Numbered from the stretch's first letter, positions 8,891 to 19,042 are shown. The stretch is DNA of 64,000 bases from Lachancea dasiensis (GCA_900074725.1 LT598454.1:316854-380853); one strand, 5' to 3'. Numbers and translations: made by a program. The notes: generated by a model not told the origin, from the sequence alone.

Positions 8891-10630
8891 CTAAGCAGAT
8901 TCTTGCAGAATCATAATCAACGTCTGCCACTCCGGGGAGTCTATTAGCTGATATAGAGCACTTTGCTCATTCATTGTTACTGCATGGCAAAGCAATCCCC
9001 ACTCTTTGGTACCCAAAATTTGTAGTGAATTGATGTATAGGAGCAAGTGGAAATTGGAAAGCTTTTTGAGCAACAGATCGAAATCACCAGAGGTGGCAGC
9101 TGCGTACAGGTAAGTTTTCAACTGCGCGTAATCCTGAGATTGGCCCAACATCTGGCGATTAGTCCAAGGAAACCCGGTGGTACTAGCGAAAGTTGGTTTG
9201 GTTGGCGCATCGGCAGTAGGGAACCCGTGAGTCAATGATACCAGCAAGTAGTCCACCGGGAACGCGGGTTTGGCGTTCTCCTTCACCACAAGTCCATATT
9301 CGTTGGTCCTCATGTAGAAAAGCTCCGGTACGTAGCGATCTTTGTTTGTCTCGTTAATGAATGTCATCGAAGGGTGTGTCGATGCGCTTATCATGTCTGC
9401 CTCGACTAGAGCTTCCGCATCGGTGGAAACCTGATACGTCGAGATGTCGATTTCGCCTTGGGTATTTCCGGAGACAACACAGGTGACAAATTTTGAGGAG
9501 TAGATCCCCTGCTCGCTGAACTTGCAGATATTTGGTTTTTTCATCTGGTGCCGGGCAGCCATGATGACCTCCAACGACGACATAAAGAAAGAATCCTTAT
9601 GACGCTTGCAAAAAACCGACCCGTCTCCATTTCGGGCATCCGTCAAGTCTGTGTAAATCATGCCAATGCGAGCGAGACCCAACTCGAGAGCGATCACATC
9701 AATCTTACGCATTTCCTCTTCCACCATGGCCATATCCATGGTTAGCCCATCTTGTTCATCGTGTTGAGGGGGCTCGTAAATGGCCTCTGCCTTGGCAATT
9801 ATTCCAAGAGGGGTAGCGTCATAGGCCGCGTATTTGCCATAGATGTAACCAAAGCGCTGCGTTCCCGTGCTCCTCCAGCTGTCTATGAATTCGTTAATCA
9901 GATCACTTGTTTGAAATTCAACATGGTCTACCATTCTAAACTCCTGTTGCTTCAGGGTGATTGCCGAAGGTTGACATTTGGAGCAAATCCCACGCGGCCA
10001 TGGCTCGTGTCCGCCCGAACAGTTTTTATTGATGCGAAAATCTGGTTGTGAAAGAGGAGGAACATAAGAGCCCGCACTTGACCTCTTGTTGGTCTGTTCG
10101 TTGAGCTGTTTGAGGTGCGCGTGGAAGGAAATATGCTTTATATTGTGTTCTTTCTGGTAGCCTCGGTCCCAAGGTGGAAGCGGGCTACAATATTCGCACA
10201 TCCCCTTATCGCCATGTTTGCACAGAGAAGAACGTGTTCTGGCTATCAGCCCATTTAACTTTTCCAATTGCTCGTCGACTGGCAATTCTTTGACGTCCAA
10301 GGGCCCAGAAACATTAGCTGCTTTTATCTTCACACTCTCTCCTCGAACAGGCAGACCTGTAACCTGATCTGGCACTGATTTGGAGCTCGGTCTCTTGCTG
10401 TACGCCACATTTAAAAGCATACCATGCTTGAATCCAAGCTCTCCAACAGTTCTCTCACACATATCATTAGCGAGTTCCATCTGATTGGGCTGCACGCCCA
10501 ACACTAAAGTACTGAGGTCCATCTCGGGACTCAACATGCGTGCTAACTTGCCCAAAACTATATCGAATTTGTCCACTTCAGTGCACTCAACGCGGTGCAT
10601 GCCTTCCTGGGATCTGAATCTAAGAATCAT
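8891..10630 (-). CDS. NPL4: Npl4, ubiquitin-binding cofactor of Cdc48
   Basis: Forms Cdc48-Ufd1-Npl4, which extracts ubiquitylated proteins in ERAD, from chromatin and from ribosomes. The 579-residue product (580 in S. cerevisiae) has an N-terminal UBX-like domain about 1-80. Zinc motifs follow with C137, C145 and C148 (CKHGDKGMCEYC) and C204, C216 and C219 (CSGGHEPWPRGICSKC). Then comes the MPN-type domain from about 235 (VEFQTSDLINEFIDSWRSTGTQRFGYIYG), which lacks the JAMM metal motif as usual for Npl4. The C-terminal domain ends in PEWQTLIMILQESA. It is divergent from SEC66, as in S. cerevisiae YBR170C-YBR171W. Confidence 0.97.
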   Translation of the reverse strand: MILRFRSQEGMHRVECTEVDKFDIVLGKLARMLSPEMDLSTLVLGVQPNQMELANDMCERTVGELGFKHGMLLNVAYSKRPSSKSVPDQVTGLPVRGESVKIKAANVSGPLDVKELPVDEQLEKLNGLIARTRSSLCKHGDKGMCEYCSPLPPWDRGYQKEHNIKHISFHAHLKQLNEQTNKRSSAGSYVPPLSQPDFRINKNCSGGHEPWPRGICSKCQPSAITLKQQEFRMVDHVEFQTSDLINEFIDSWRSTGTQRFGYIYGKYAAYDATPLGIIAKAEAIYEPPQHDEQDGLTMDMAMVEEEMRKIDVIALELGLARIGMIYTDLTDARNGDGSVFCKRHKDSFFMSSLEVIMAARHQMKKPNICKFSEQGIYSSKFVTCVVSGNTQGEIDISTYQVSTDAEALVEADMISASTHPSMTFINETNKDRYVPELFYMRTNEYGLVVKENAKPAFPVDYLLVSLTHGFPTADAPTKPTFASTTGFPWTNRQMLGQSQDYAQLKTYLYAAATSGDFDLLLKKLSNFHLLLYINSLQILGTKEWGLLCHAVTMNEQSALYQLIDSPEWQTLIMILQESA

Positions 10631-10799
10631 TTTATTTCAAAACCTATTGCTGAAGGGTTGAGAGGCTCGGTCTTAGGTATTCACTTATGCTCAGAATGGA
10701 CGCTGTGGCAATTACTTTAGTTTCAATATGTACATAAAAAATCTAGGAAGTTCAACAATACAAACGTCGAATCAAGACTTTCGAAGAAAAACTGGGCCA

Positions 10800-11417
10800 A
10801 TGTCTTTTAATGAAAGCAATTTCAACAGCACGTTCATGGAGGACGATGCTGGAAAGATTGAAATGAAATCGGTGTCGTTTTACACCCCTTTGGTCTACGT
10901 ATCCATTTTGGTGATATCGTTGGTTTTATTTGCATCTCATTATAGGAAGAAAACTGTACAAGAGCTAACCGAACTGCCTTCCATGTTCGACGAAAGTATC
11001 GCCAGAGACATATACTTTGAGTTGAAACTGATGAACGAGTCGGGAGACACCAAAGTGCATGACAAAGTCTTGAAAGCGGCTCTGCTAAATCGTGGTGCAG
11101 AGGCCATAAGAAGAACGCTAAAACTGAAGGAGTCCGAACCGCAGATTACAATGCTGTACAAGAATGGCTGTGTAGGCGAAGAGTACTGGAAACGATATCA
11201 GAATGAGGTAAAGCTGGTGGATCTGGAATTTAAAGAAACTATTCAAGAAGCTGAGTTAATCCAACCCGGCTGGCCACAGCTTTTTGTTCTTGTTTGTAAA
11301 GAGATTTGTTTCAACCAGGCTCTGAAAAGGCGTTTTCAGGCAATATTGTTGCGTAAAGACGTCTTTTCTAAGCAATGGTGTTTGAAATTCGACGACTCCG
11401 GGAAATTGATCGAGTAA
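10800..11417 (+). CDS. SEC66: Sec66 (Sec71), subunit of the Sec62/Sec63 translocation complex
   Basis: Non-essential ER membrane subunit of Sec63 complex that promotes post-translational import. From the ATG at 10800 the product MSFNESNFN... is 205 residues, matching the 206 of S. cerevisiae. It has one membrane span about 30-50 (TPLVYVSILVISLVLFASHY) followed by a basic stop KK. The cytosolic domain contains HDKVLKAALLNRGAEAIRR, LYKNGCVGEEYWKRY and QPGWPQLFVLVCKEICFNQAL, all highly conserved. An in-frame ATG at 10728 would add 24 residues with no counterpart in the yeast protein, so I prefer 10800. SEC62 lies in the same window at 36.4 kb. Confidence 0.95.
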   Translation: MSFNESNFNSTFMEDDAGKIEMKSVSFYTPLVYVSILVISLVLFASHYRKKTVQELTELPSMFDESIARDIYFELKLMNESGDTKVHDKVLKAALLNRGAEAIRRTLKLKESEPQITMLYKNGCVGEEYWKRYQNEVKLVDLEFKETIQEAELIQPGWPQLFVLVCKEICFNQALKRRFQAILLRKDVFSKQWCLKFDDSGKLIE

Positions 11418-11608
11418 TAGACTATCTCGCAAGTAAAGAAAATAAATTGCAATGTAAATAAGTCTGACTGTCAGAAGGCTTATAGGACATTGAACATACA
11501 AATGGCAAGCTAAATGCAAAATATTTTTTGACTCTTTCTAAAAGGTAATAAAAGAAATACACGTATCTAGTCTCTTAGCAAGCACTACATTAGATGACAA
11601 CGTTACAT

Positions 11609-13960
11609 CTAGTGCTTTCTGTTTTTCTTCTTCCCTACAACTTGGAATTCCCAGTCATCAACGTCACCCTTTGGCATGGTGAGTGCTTCACTCCATGTTA
11701 ATGAATCAGTGAGCTTACTCTCGCATTCAACACGACGCTTTATGAATTCACCCGCAAATCTCCTTCCATCCATGGACACACTATTAGAATAAATGGTATC
11801 GGCAATTATTTCCTTGGACTCAGGGCCAGCTGGTAAACTGAATAATACCTCTAGAACACCGTTTGCGTCCACTTCGGGAGATAATTTCATTTGCGATTTG
11901 CACCACTTCAAAAATTCCTGACGAAGAGACGTAGACGCATTGCCCGTATATGCGGAAGGGGTTCTGGACATAGCTTTGGCTTTTAGAGTTGGGATGCTAG
12001 TAGAGGACCCGATTTGTTTGCTCGACGTGGCGCTCATTGACCTCAACTTTTCCGGGCTTAGGAATGTTTGACTTTGGTTTAAATGCTTCGCACTGCCTGT
12101 CTTGGTTAAAGCGGGTTGCTTCTTTGTCACTGTGGTCCATTCGTTTCCGCCACTATTCAAATTAGGAGGGCTAACCTTTGCACTTTTTTGAGCTTCTTCC
12201 CAGAGTTTTTTCTGCTCCTCTAAAAACTTTTTCTGTTCTAGTTGATCTTTCTGGATTTGTTCAATGGTCTTTACAGGCGCTTTTGGCCCGTCTAAGGCGG
12301 GAGAGAGGTCTTTTTTGCTTGCCCAAGTGGCAATCGAATCAATTCTCGGCCGCTGACTCTCTTCATTCAAAACTTGCTGCTGTAATTTGGCAGCCAGTTC
12401 ACGGGTTTGTTGCTCTTGAGCTTGCTTACGCTTGGCTCTTTGTGCAGCTTCCTTTTGTTGGACATCAGCTAAAGATGGAACAGCGATAGCAGATTTTGTT
12501 TTGTTGGCCCATGGCGCTGGCTTGGCCGATAACAAACTTTGACTTGAGCCGCTAGGAGTCGAGCTTTCTTTACGCAATTTCTCCACCTCTTCCCGCTTAT
12601 TGAGATCCTCTACCTCTTGCTGCTCACGCGCAAGTCTGGCTTCTTCTTCTAGCAGCATATTGCGCGCCAGCTCATTAGCTTGTTTTCTGCGCTCATTATC
12701 CTCATGTAATTGTCTTTGTCTCTGTTTTGCAATCCCTTCCGCCTCCAAATGTTGCTGTTTTTGCTTCGCCATTATCTCTGCCTCTTGTTGGCGTCTTTTC
12801 TGCAGCTCCATAGCGGCTGCACTCTCGGCGATATGCTGCTGCAGCAAAGCCTCTTGCTTCTGGGCTTTCTCTTGATCCTTACGCTGCTTACTAGCTAGTT
12901 CGAACTCACGTCTTCTCTGTACAGCGTCTTGATCAACCAGCCTGGTTTTGAAACTAGAAGTATCGAGACTTTTCAGAACGGCTGCATCACTCTCTACAAA
13001 TTTGTCAATAGGGATTTGAGAGATTGTCTCCTGATAAAACCCACCGTCATCATCACGCAATTGAAGTAATTGACCGTGTGTGTAGTCCTGAGACTCCACG
13101 TTTGGTGCATGGCAGGCGTTCGAAGAGCCATCAACCGTGATAGCGTGGTCGGCAAAAGGTACCTTAGAGTCCACTAGCACGCCGGACAGGGACTCAAACA
13201 CATTACTTTGCTCATCAGCAACCGGCGGCAAAGTACTACCCGGGTGCTGAAGGGGTGTTTGCGCCTGAGTTTGGGTCACAATGATATCAAACTTTGAAAA
13301 AGGATCGGTAAAGTCGCCAACTGTAGCCATCAGATCTCCCAGAGACCCAAAAGTGTCGTTCACCCCGAATGGCTCTGGAGTCGACGCCACACGCATTATT
13401 TGGAGAGAGGCCTGAAGATATCCTGCCTGGTACCAATTTGTCATAGATTGCGACGGGAAGGGGCCCTGAATCATCCCTTGGAAATCAACGTATTTCCATT
13501 GAGACTCAACCACAACCAGCTGTGGCTGCGCAGAGAATACACCTGGAGGTAATGGCGGTGCAGAGGACGATTGCTGTTGATTACTTGATCCAATTGGAGT
13601 AAAAGAGTCTCCGCTCGACAGCCCGAAAAGAGAAGAGTTCCCAGGTGCCCTCTGAGACCAATTGATAGTGGCAGAAGACGAAGACGGAGTATCTCGCAGC
13701 CCAACCGACGCCTGATGAGGAGTCTGTTGAGCAGGCTGCTGGCCAACATACATAGGATCTCCTATGGCCCCATTTCCATTGACAAACGGAGAATGAGCCC
13801 TCTGAATACCTATGTTATTCAAGAGTGATCCCGATTTTTGCAATGGTATCGAGCCAGAGTCCAGCAATGGAGTTGACGTTCCACTTAGTGACATTGATTG
13901 GAATTGCGGCATCACAATCGATCCCAAAGGATCCTGGAGTATTTGCTGATTAGCGTTCAT
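11609..13960 (-). CDS. SMY2: GYF-domain protein, ancestor of SMY2/SYH1
   Basis: Cytoplasmic GYF protein. S. cerevisiae Smy2 and Syh1 bind proline-rich partners, COPII components and stalled-translation factors. The 783-residue product has a Gln/Ser/Pro-rich N-terminus and a GYF domain about 155-205 with WKYVDFQGMIQGPFPSQSM, the W-x-Y-x-D and GPF residues that form the ligand groove. It then has a long Glu/Lys/Gln/Arg coiled-coil about 345-520 (LARNMLLEEEARLAREQQ) and a conserved C-terminus from about 680 (SLRQEFLKWCKSQMKLSPEVD) ending VVGKKKNRKH. It is the unduplicated copy of YBR172C/YPL105C and lies between SEC66 and UMP1. Confidence 0.93.
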   Translation of the reverse strand: MNANQQILQDPLGSIVMPQFQSMSLSGTSTPLLDSGSIPLQKSGSLLNNIGIQRAHSPFVNGNGAIGDPMYVGQQPAQQTPHQASVGLRDTPSSSSATINWSQRAPGNSSLFGLSSGDSFTPIGSSNQQQSSSAPPLPPGVFSAQPQLVVVESQWKYVDFQGMIQGPFPSQSMTNWYQAGYLQASLQIMRVASTPEPFGVNDTFGSLGDLMATVGDFTDPFSKFDIIVTQTQAQTPLQHPGSTLPPVADEQSNVFESLSGVLVDSKVPFADHAITVDGSSNACHAPNVESQDYTHGQLLQLRDDDGGFYQETISQIPIDKFVESDAAVLKSLDTSSFKTRLVDQDAVQRRREFELASKQRKDQEKAQKQEALLQQHIAESAAAMELQKRRQQEAEIMAKQKQQHLEAEGIAKQRQRQLHEDNERRKQANELARNMLLEEEARLAREQQEVEDLNKREEVEKLRKESSTPSGSSQSLLSAKPAPWANKTKSAIAVPSLADVQQKEAAQRAKRKQAQEQQTRELAAKLQQQVLNEESQRPRIDSIATWASKKDLSPALDGPKAPVKTIEQIQKDQLEQKKFLEEQKKLWEEAQKSAKVSPPNLNSGGNEWTTVTKKQPALTKTGSAKHLNQSQTFLSPEKLRSMSATSSKQIGSSTSIPTLKAKAMSRTPSAYTGNASTSLRQEFLKWCKSQMKLSPEVDANGVLEVLFSLPAGPESKEIIADTIYSNSVSMDGRRFAGEFIKRRVECESKLTDSLTWSEALTMPKGDVDDWEFQVVGKKKNRKH

Positions 13961-14561
13961 CGTATTACCAAATGTATTAAAAGTTTTAAAGCCTGCTTTC
14001 TATTGCAATTTGGCCACCTATTTAAACTGGTCAAATCGTAATCCTTTCAAAAGGTTCAAAATTCACACTTACAGGTGCTTAATGGGTTTAAAAATTTTTC
14101 GGGCATAGGAAACTTCATGGAATTGGCGTTTGTCGTTGTACATGATCTCTAACACAACCAACCCGAAACGCTCGAAAGCGTATGGTCGAAATGAAGACCT
14201 GACGTGCGCTTATGCAAGTGAACCATTGTATCCGAGCCTGTTATACTGCACAATTATAGGTCTTTGCTCTTGTAAGACACACGACGAGCCAGGCCTCGCT
14301 TCCAATGTTGGCTGAACATAGAAGTGCCAACATAAGCATTGGACATCCATGACCGTGAAACTAGAGTCACTATCCTCTCAATGGGTTCCTGCCGAATAAG
14401 CCGGGCCCACAACTTTCTGGAAGATGCAACTATGGTGGAAAGCTGGAAAAACATATCCAGGTACGGTGAGCTTTGTATGACAGACACGGTGAGCATTGTG
14501 CGACTGTGAACGTCATCAAAACACGAAAACTGTCCTGTGGACCCTTGATTTCGGCCACATT
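13961..14561. other. Intergenic region SMY2-UMP1
   Basis: About 600 bp between the SMY2 start and the UMP1 stop (both minus strand). It has an AT-rich stretch near SMY2 (AAAAATTTTT around 14090). Short ORFs of up to 80 codons occur on both strands but show no protein-like pattern. I call nothing here. Confidence 0.55.
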
Positions 14562-15014
14562 TTAAATGCCCAATGATTTTTCGATTGAGCCGTGGACGTC
14601 CATGCCCATTGATACCCCACCGATGATCCCCGAGCCGGGATACACGTCTTCCCAGTCAACACAGGCCTCGCGGTTCAGTAGGATGTCTTGGTGCAAACCC
14701 GATCCAGCACGCTCTGAAAGGGGGTTGAAGTCGGTGTTCTGCACAATTGCCAGTTCCATCTCGCGTTTCATAGGTTCGGCAATTCCAAAGACGCGGCGAT
14801 ATTGTTCGAGGTCCCTGTTCCGTTGGGTCTGATCCCAATTTTTTAGCTTGCTCTCCAATGGATGCTTCCCGTTTGTTTGGGTACTGAGAGGCGTGGCGCC
14901 TCCGTCTTGACATCTGAACGTATCTGGAAGCGCTGAGACAACGGATGACGAAGGCTTATTTTGAGAATTTGTTGATACACTAGTTTTGAAATCTTGGGTT
15001 GGCACGACACTCAT
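14562..15014 (-). CDS. UMP1: Ump1, 20S proteasome maturation factor
   Basis: Short-lived chaperone trapped inside half-proteasomes. It checks assembly and is the first substrate of the finished 20S particle. The 150-residue product (148 in S. cerevisiae) has a disordered N-terminal half. The conserved C-terminal segment follows: HPLESKLKNWDQTQRNRDLEQYRRVFGIAEPMKREMEL, then LHQDILLNREACVDWEDVYPG, the family signature. It starts at the ATG at 15014. A perfect proteasome control element lies about 90 bp upstream. Order matches YBR173C, between SMY2 and SWD3. Confidence 0.96.
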   Translation of the reverse strand: MSVVPTQDFKTSVSTNSQNKPSSSVVSALPDTFRCQDGGATPLSTQTNGKHPLESKLKNWDQTQRNRDLEQYRRVFGIAEPMKREMELAIVQNTDFNPLSERAGSGLHQDILLNREACVDWEDVYPGSGIIGGVSMGMDVHGSIEKSLGI

Positions 15015-15099
15015 GGTTTAAGTAATGGTCAGGACTTGGCAAGATTGTGATGGTTTTCGAGATGGGTTGGTTGAGGTAGGGAAATAGCCATTAATTACG

Positions 15100-15108
15100 T
15101 TTGCCACC
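15100..15108 (-). promoter_or_regulatory. PACE box (Rpn4 site) of UMP1
   Basis: TTTGCCACC on the plus strand is GGTGGCAAA read toward UMP1, the exact proteasome-associated control element bound by Rpn4. It lies 86-94 bp before the UMP1 ATG, the usual distance for proteasome genes. Confidence 0.85.
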
Positions 15109-15315
15109 CAATGGAGAAACAACGTACCCTTATACGGTTGAAATTGCAAGCAGTAGTGAGTGCTAGAGGCAACATAAATCACATAGGTTTACGTTACTGA
15201 ACTTGTATGTAGGAGCTGGCGTCCACGAATTAAAGACTTTAACCATTTTGGGAGACGTACTGCAGCAGCACACAGTCTTTTATGGTGATTATATACTGGT
15301 CCATAAATTGACTCT

Positions 15316-15327
15316 CGTCACGTGACG
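15316..15327. promoter_or_regulatory. CACGTG palindrome (Cbf1/Pho4-type E-box)
   Basis: CGTCACGTGACG is a perfect 12-bp palindrome centred on CACGTG, bound by bHLH factors such as Cbf1 in yeasts. The AT-rich and CDEIII elements that would make it a centromere are absent nearby. Which of the two flanking genes it serves is unknown. Confidence 0.45.
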
Positions 15328-15592
15328 TTGCTAACAACAGCTCAGCTGCCTTAAGTATGATTGAAGTGCTATGAAGGGATATTGTGCATTGGGATTAATC
15401 TTGGTATGCTATATGCTGGATGCAAGGCTGCCGTTAGTGCTAAGCGCACCTCAGAAATGCCCTCATTCAACGACAATTATTGTATCATTTCGTACTATAA
15501 AGACATCTTGAAGTTGAGGGTCTAACCATTACATAGTGACGGAAACTAAACGAATGCAACTGGAGTAGGAAGATCGAGATTTTCATTGTTGA

Positions 15593-16546
15593 ATGGCTCA
15601 ATTTCAGCTACTAGGCTGCTTGAAACAAGCACGCGAATCGACCGTACCGCACACTACTGCCAAATTATCGCCCGACGGTCAACATGTAGCGTTATGTGAG
15701 GAAACAGACATTGAGATCTACAATGTGAAGGGTCAAACGGAAGTTTCTTTATCTACATTACACTCACGGCCACTGTCAGATCTTTGCTGGTCACCCGATT
15801 CACAATGTATTGCCACAGCTTCGGATGATTTCACGGTGATAATCACTCACGTCAAATATGGCGAATTGCATCGACTTGTAGGACATACTGCGCCCGTCAC
15901 AGCCCTGAAATATACTTCGAAGGGTAATCTTCTTTGTTCGTGCTCTATGGACGAAAGCATAAAGATATGGGATACACTAACAGGCACCCTCCTGCGGACA
16001 CTGTCGGCACATTCAGAACCTGTAGTTTCGATAGATATACCGCTTTTTGACTCGAGCATTTTAAGCTCTGGTTCTTACGATGGCCTGATTCGAATATTCG
16101 ACACAGCTACGGGGCATTGTCTCAAGACCTTGACCTACGATAAAGATTGGCAAAGTGAAAATGGAGTCGTGCCTATATCACAAGTCAAGTTTTCACAAAA
16201 CGGTAAGTTCCTACTCGTCAAATCACTGGACGGCATTTTGAAGATCTGGGACTTTGTAAGGGGTAAAGTAGTACGCACGTTTGTATCGGAGCAATCTAAG
16301 TCTCTGCGATATTCTTGTGGGATGGACTTTCTCTATTCGGCGGATGAAACCCTTGATCCTATTGTTGTGAGCGGGACAGAAAATGGTGAAATTGTTTGTT
16401 GGGATTCGCAAACCAAGCGCACTGTCCAGCGGATTCAAGGTAAACACGCCGACAGCCCTGTCATGGATATCAGTTGTAATGGTTCTCTAATGTGCTCTAT
16501 CTCCTTAAATGGGGAGTGCAATCTTTGGAAGTGGTCCGCGAATTAG
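15593..16546 (+). CDS. SWD3: Swd3, WD40 subunit of COMPASS
   Basis: WD-repeat subunit (WDR5 homologue) of the Set1/COMPASS complex that methylates histone H3 lysine 4. The 317-residue product (315 in S. cerevisiae) is a seven-bladed propeller. Visible repeats include LSDLCWSPDSQCIATASDDFTV, VTALKYTSKGNLLCSCSMDESIKIWD, VVSIDIPLFDSSILSSGSYDGLIRIFD and a blade ending LDGILKIWDF. It starts at the first ATG. The gene follows UMP1 as in S. cerevisiae (YBR175W) and is co-directional with MSD1. Confidence 0.93.
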   Translation: MAQFQLLGCLKQARESTVPHTTAKLSPDGQHVALCEETDIEIYNVKGQTEVSLSTLHSRPLSDLCWSPDSQCIATASDDFTVIITHVKYGELHRLVGHTAPVTALKYTSKGNLLCSCSMDESIKIWDTLTGTLLRTLSAHSEPVVSIDIPLFDSSILSSGSYDGLIRIFDTATGHCLKTLTYDKDWQSENGVVPISQVKFSQNGKFLLVKSLDGILKIWDFVRGKVVRTFVSEQSKSLRYSCGMDFLYSADETLDPIVVSGTENGEIVCWDSQTKRTVQRIQGKHADSPVMDISCNGSLMCSISLNGECNLWKWSAN

Positions 16547-16698
16547 CATACTATATATACAATTGACACTTTGGGTTTGTCGGTGCGTTGTATTTTGAGC
16601 CAAGAGTACCAATGATTTATACCAATCAATCAAGTATTGCATCAAATAATAAGATAATTGTGTTAAAGAAGTTGTCACTATTTTAAATATACGTCCAC

Positions 16699-18663
16699 AT
16701 GTTAAAGCACCAATTGAGACTCATTAGTGGCTACAGGAGGAATCACACCGCCCCGTCATTCGTAGACGGCGTCAGGCAGAGATTCGACTTCCGCGAAACT
16801 ACGCTGTGCATTAACAACTTGTTTCATTTGGATACATCGACCAAGGTCATTTTGAATGGATGGATTGACAAGAAGCCCAAGAAGATCGGCAAAAATTTGA
16901 TTTTTGGAACACTGAGAGATACCAAGGGCGACCTAATCCAGCTAGTCGACTCGGATGCGCTATTAAAAAGTTCGAATGTCGAAGATGTCGTCCAGATCGA
17001 AGGCTCTTTACGTTTGAAAAAGAGTAAAGAAGATTCTTCCAATCGTCAGCTTGAAATCCAGCTCTCCAGCTTGCGGACATTAAACAGTGCTGGCAAGAAA
17101 CCTTCGCAATCCCTGGACTTCAAAATGCAAGGCAACTATCCTCCTGACTTGAGATATCTCCAACTTCGACATCCCAAATACCAAGGCTTTCTCAGAAAGA
17201 GACACGAAATTGTACGAGATGTGAGGGAGCTTTTGAATTCGTTTAGTTTCACTGAAATAGAAACTCCGATACTATTCAAATCCACCCCGGAGGGAGCTAG
17301 AGAGTTTTTAGTGCCTACAAGAACTGTACAAAATGAAAAGCCTGCATTCTACGCACTGCCACAAAGTCCTCAACAGTATAAGCAACTTTTGATGGCGAGC
17401 GGTGTACAGCGCTACTACCAGATAGCGCGATGCTTTCGTGATGAAGACCTCAGAAGTGATAGACAGCCAGAATTTACGCAGGTCGACCTTGAAATGGCAT
17501 TTGCATCGGCCAAGCAAGTGATGGATGTTGTGGAAAGCATTGTTACTAACTCTTGGGACAAGCATTCTTCCAGCGGGCCACTACGTACTCTGGGTCCCGG
17601 CAATAAGATTGTGCAATTGACGGACGCACAAAGGATTACCAAGATTACATATGCAGAGGCTATGACGCTTTATGGAATTGACAAACCCGACTTGAGGTTT
17701 CCAGCTTTGAAAATCATTGATATGTCTGAGTTCAAAGCGTATGGGACCGAAGACAAGGACTTTCCAGTGTTCGAGATAATGGTTCTACGTAATGCTTTCA
17801 AGGACAGAAATGACTATGATGAAAACTGGCGTTCACTCTCTGACGAAAATCAGTACAAGTTTAGGGCGCCAATTGTGGTGCCTATTGACAGCAAGGCGAT
17901 GGAAACTAAATGGTTTGAAAAGTATATGGGTGTTGCCAATTTCGAGAACCCGACGTTGATGAATCGCTATTTGAATTTGAAAGAGGGAGATATAATATGT
18001 GGTGCGACTAGAGAATCGACCCGAACACTCTTTGAAAACCCCACCCCGCTGGGTCGTCTAAGACAATTGGTAACCCAGAACAAGCGTGGTCTCGAGCTAT
18101 ACAAAGAAAACCACAGTGATGTCGGAGTGTGGGTTGTTGACTTTCCTCTTTTTTCACCAGTGGAGAAAGAATTGGTAACCGCTGGTAAAAAGCATCGTTT
18201 CCCGAGCTACAAAACGGGCGTGTACACTTCCACCCATCACCCTTTCACCATGGTCCAATTGAAAGATCTCCCAAAGTTACATACGAATCCACTCCAATGC
18301 CTTGGACAACATTATGATTTTGTTGTGAATGGCACCGAGCTTGGTGGAGGGTCAGCTAGGATACATGATCCGAAATTACAGGATTTCATCTTCAAATCTA
18401 TTTTGGGAATTAAAGAGCCCGCGAAGCTCTTTGGGCATCTCATATCCGCTTTTGAGAGTGGTACACCACCACACGCAGGGTTTGCTATCGGTTTCGACCG
18501 CATGTGTGCAATGCTATGTGGAACAGAGAATATCAGAGATGTAATCGCCTTTCCGAAGAGTGTGAGCGGATCTGATTTGGTGGTAGGAAGTCCGAGCAAT
18601 GTACCCGCGGAAGCGGTCAAGGAGTATAACTTGAACTGGAAGCATGCGGCTCCTCAAAGCTAG
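16699..18663 (+). CDS. MSD1: Mitochondrial aspartyl-tRNA synthetase
   Basis: Charges mitochondrial tRNA-Asp. The 654-residue product (658 in S. cerevisiae) is a bacterial-type class II enzyme. It begins with a basic presequence MLKHQLRLISGYRRNHTAPS, followed by an OB-fold anticodon-binding domain about 45-140 (VILNGWIDKKPKKIGKNLIFGTLRD). Motif 2 is YYQIARCFRDEDLRSDRQPEFTQVDLEM near 235-262, the GAD-type insertion lies about 320-450, and motif 3 GFAIGFDRMCAMLCG lies near 593-607. Order matches YPL104W, next to SYH1 (YPL105C) in the sister track. Confidence 0.96.
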   Translation: MLKHQLRLISGYRRNHTAPSFVDGVRQRFDFRETTLCINNLFHLDTSTKVILNGWIDKKPKKIGKNLIFGTLRDTKGDLIQLVDSDALLKSSNVEDVVQIEGSLRLKKSKEDSSNRQLEIQLSSLRTLNSAGKKPSQSLDFKMQGNYPPDLRYLQLRHPKYQGFLRKRHEIVRDVRELLNSFSFTEIETPILFKSTPEGAREFLVPTRTVQNEKPAFYALPQSPQQYKQLLMASGVQRYYQIARCFRDEDLRSDRQPEFTQVDLEMAFASAKQVMDVVESIVTNSWDKHSSSGPLRTLGPGNKIVQLTDAQRITKITYAEAMTLYGIDKPDLRFPALKIIDMSEFKAYGTEDKDFPVFEIMVLRNAFKDRNDYDENWRSLSDENQYKFRAPIVVPIDSKAMETKWFEKYMGVANFENPTLMNRYLNLKEGDIICGATRESTRTLFENPTPLGRLRQLVTQNKRGLELYKENHSDVGVWVVDFPLFSPVEKELVTAGKKHRFPSYKTGVYTSTHHPFTMVQLKDLPKLHTNPLQCLGQHYDFVVNGTELGGGSARIHDPKLQDFIFKSILGIKEPAKLFGHLISAFESGTPPHAGFAIGFDRMCAMLCGTENIRDVIAFPKSVSGSDLVVGSPSNVPAEAVKEYNLNWKHAAPQS

Positions 18664-19042
18664 CACGACGAATGTTGATTGGAAGACTGTTGCAACCCTT
18701 CGCGTTTACAAGTCACTTTCTCTCATTGGCGTTGAAATATGAACGCCAAACATTTCACTCAACGTATTGCTTACATTGAAATATGCCAACTACAGTGTTC
18801 CGTCATCAGGTGGTAATGTGGTTTTTATACATACAAAGCATATAAAGTAATTTCAGATTTTGGGCAGAAGGTGTAACTCTCGATTAAGAGGTTAATTCAT
18901 TATAGGCACTCTTGGTTGAAAATGGGGAAGTATAACATAGACATTAAATGGTTTAAAAACGATGACAGTATAGCAATCACTTGCATATATGACATATTAT
19001 GTGTCATATATATAGTAGATTGATCAAGTAGCTAACGGATTT
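18664..19042. other. Intergenic region MSD1 to tRNA-Glu
   Basis: About 380 bp. It contains an AT-rich inverted repeat with 10-bp arms (18985-18994 and 19002-19011, 7-bp loop) about 30-60 bp before the tRNA. I see no LTR ends or target duplication, although yeast LTR elements often insert just upstream of tRNA genes. Confidence 0.5.

Larger units (their letters stand above)
15015..15592. other. Divergent promoter region UMP1-SWD3
   Basis: About 580 bp between divergent starts. It contains the PACE box (15100-15108) near UMP1 and a 12-bp palindrome around CACGTG (15316-15327) in the middle. No gene is visible. Confidence 0.6.

Noticed and set aside
15300-15360. CACGTG palindrome as a possible centromere CDEI
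   Set aside because: No following AT-rich CDEII and no CDEIII-like CCGAA sequence at the right distance. It is an ordinary promoter E-box.
18985-19011. Inverted repeat upstream of tRNA-Glu as a solo LTR end
   Set aside because: No TG...CA ends, no LTR-length element and no target-site duplication visible.
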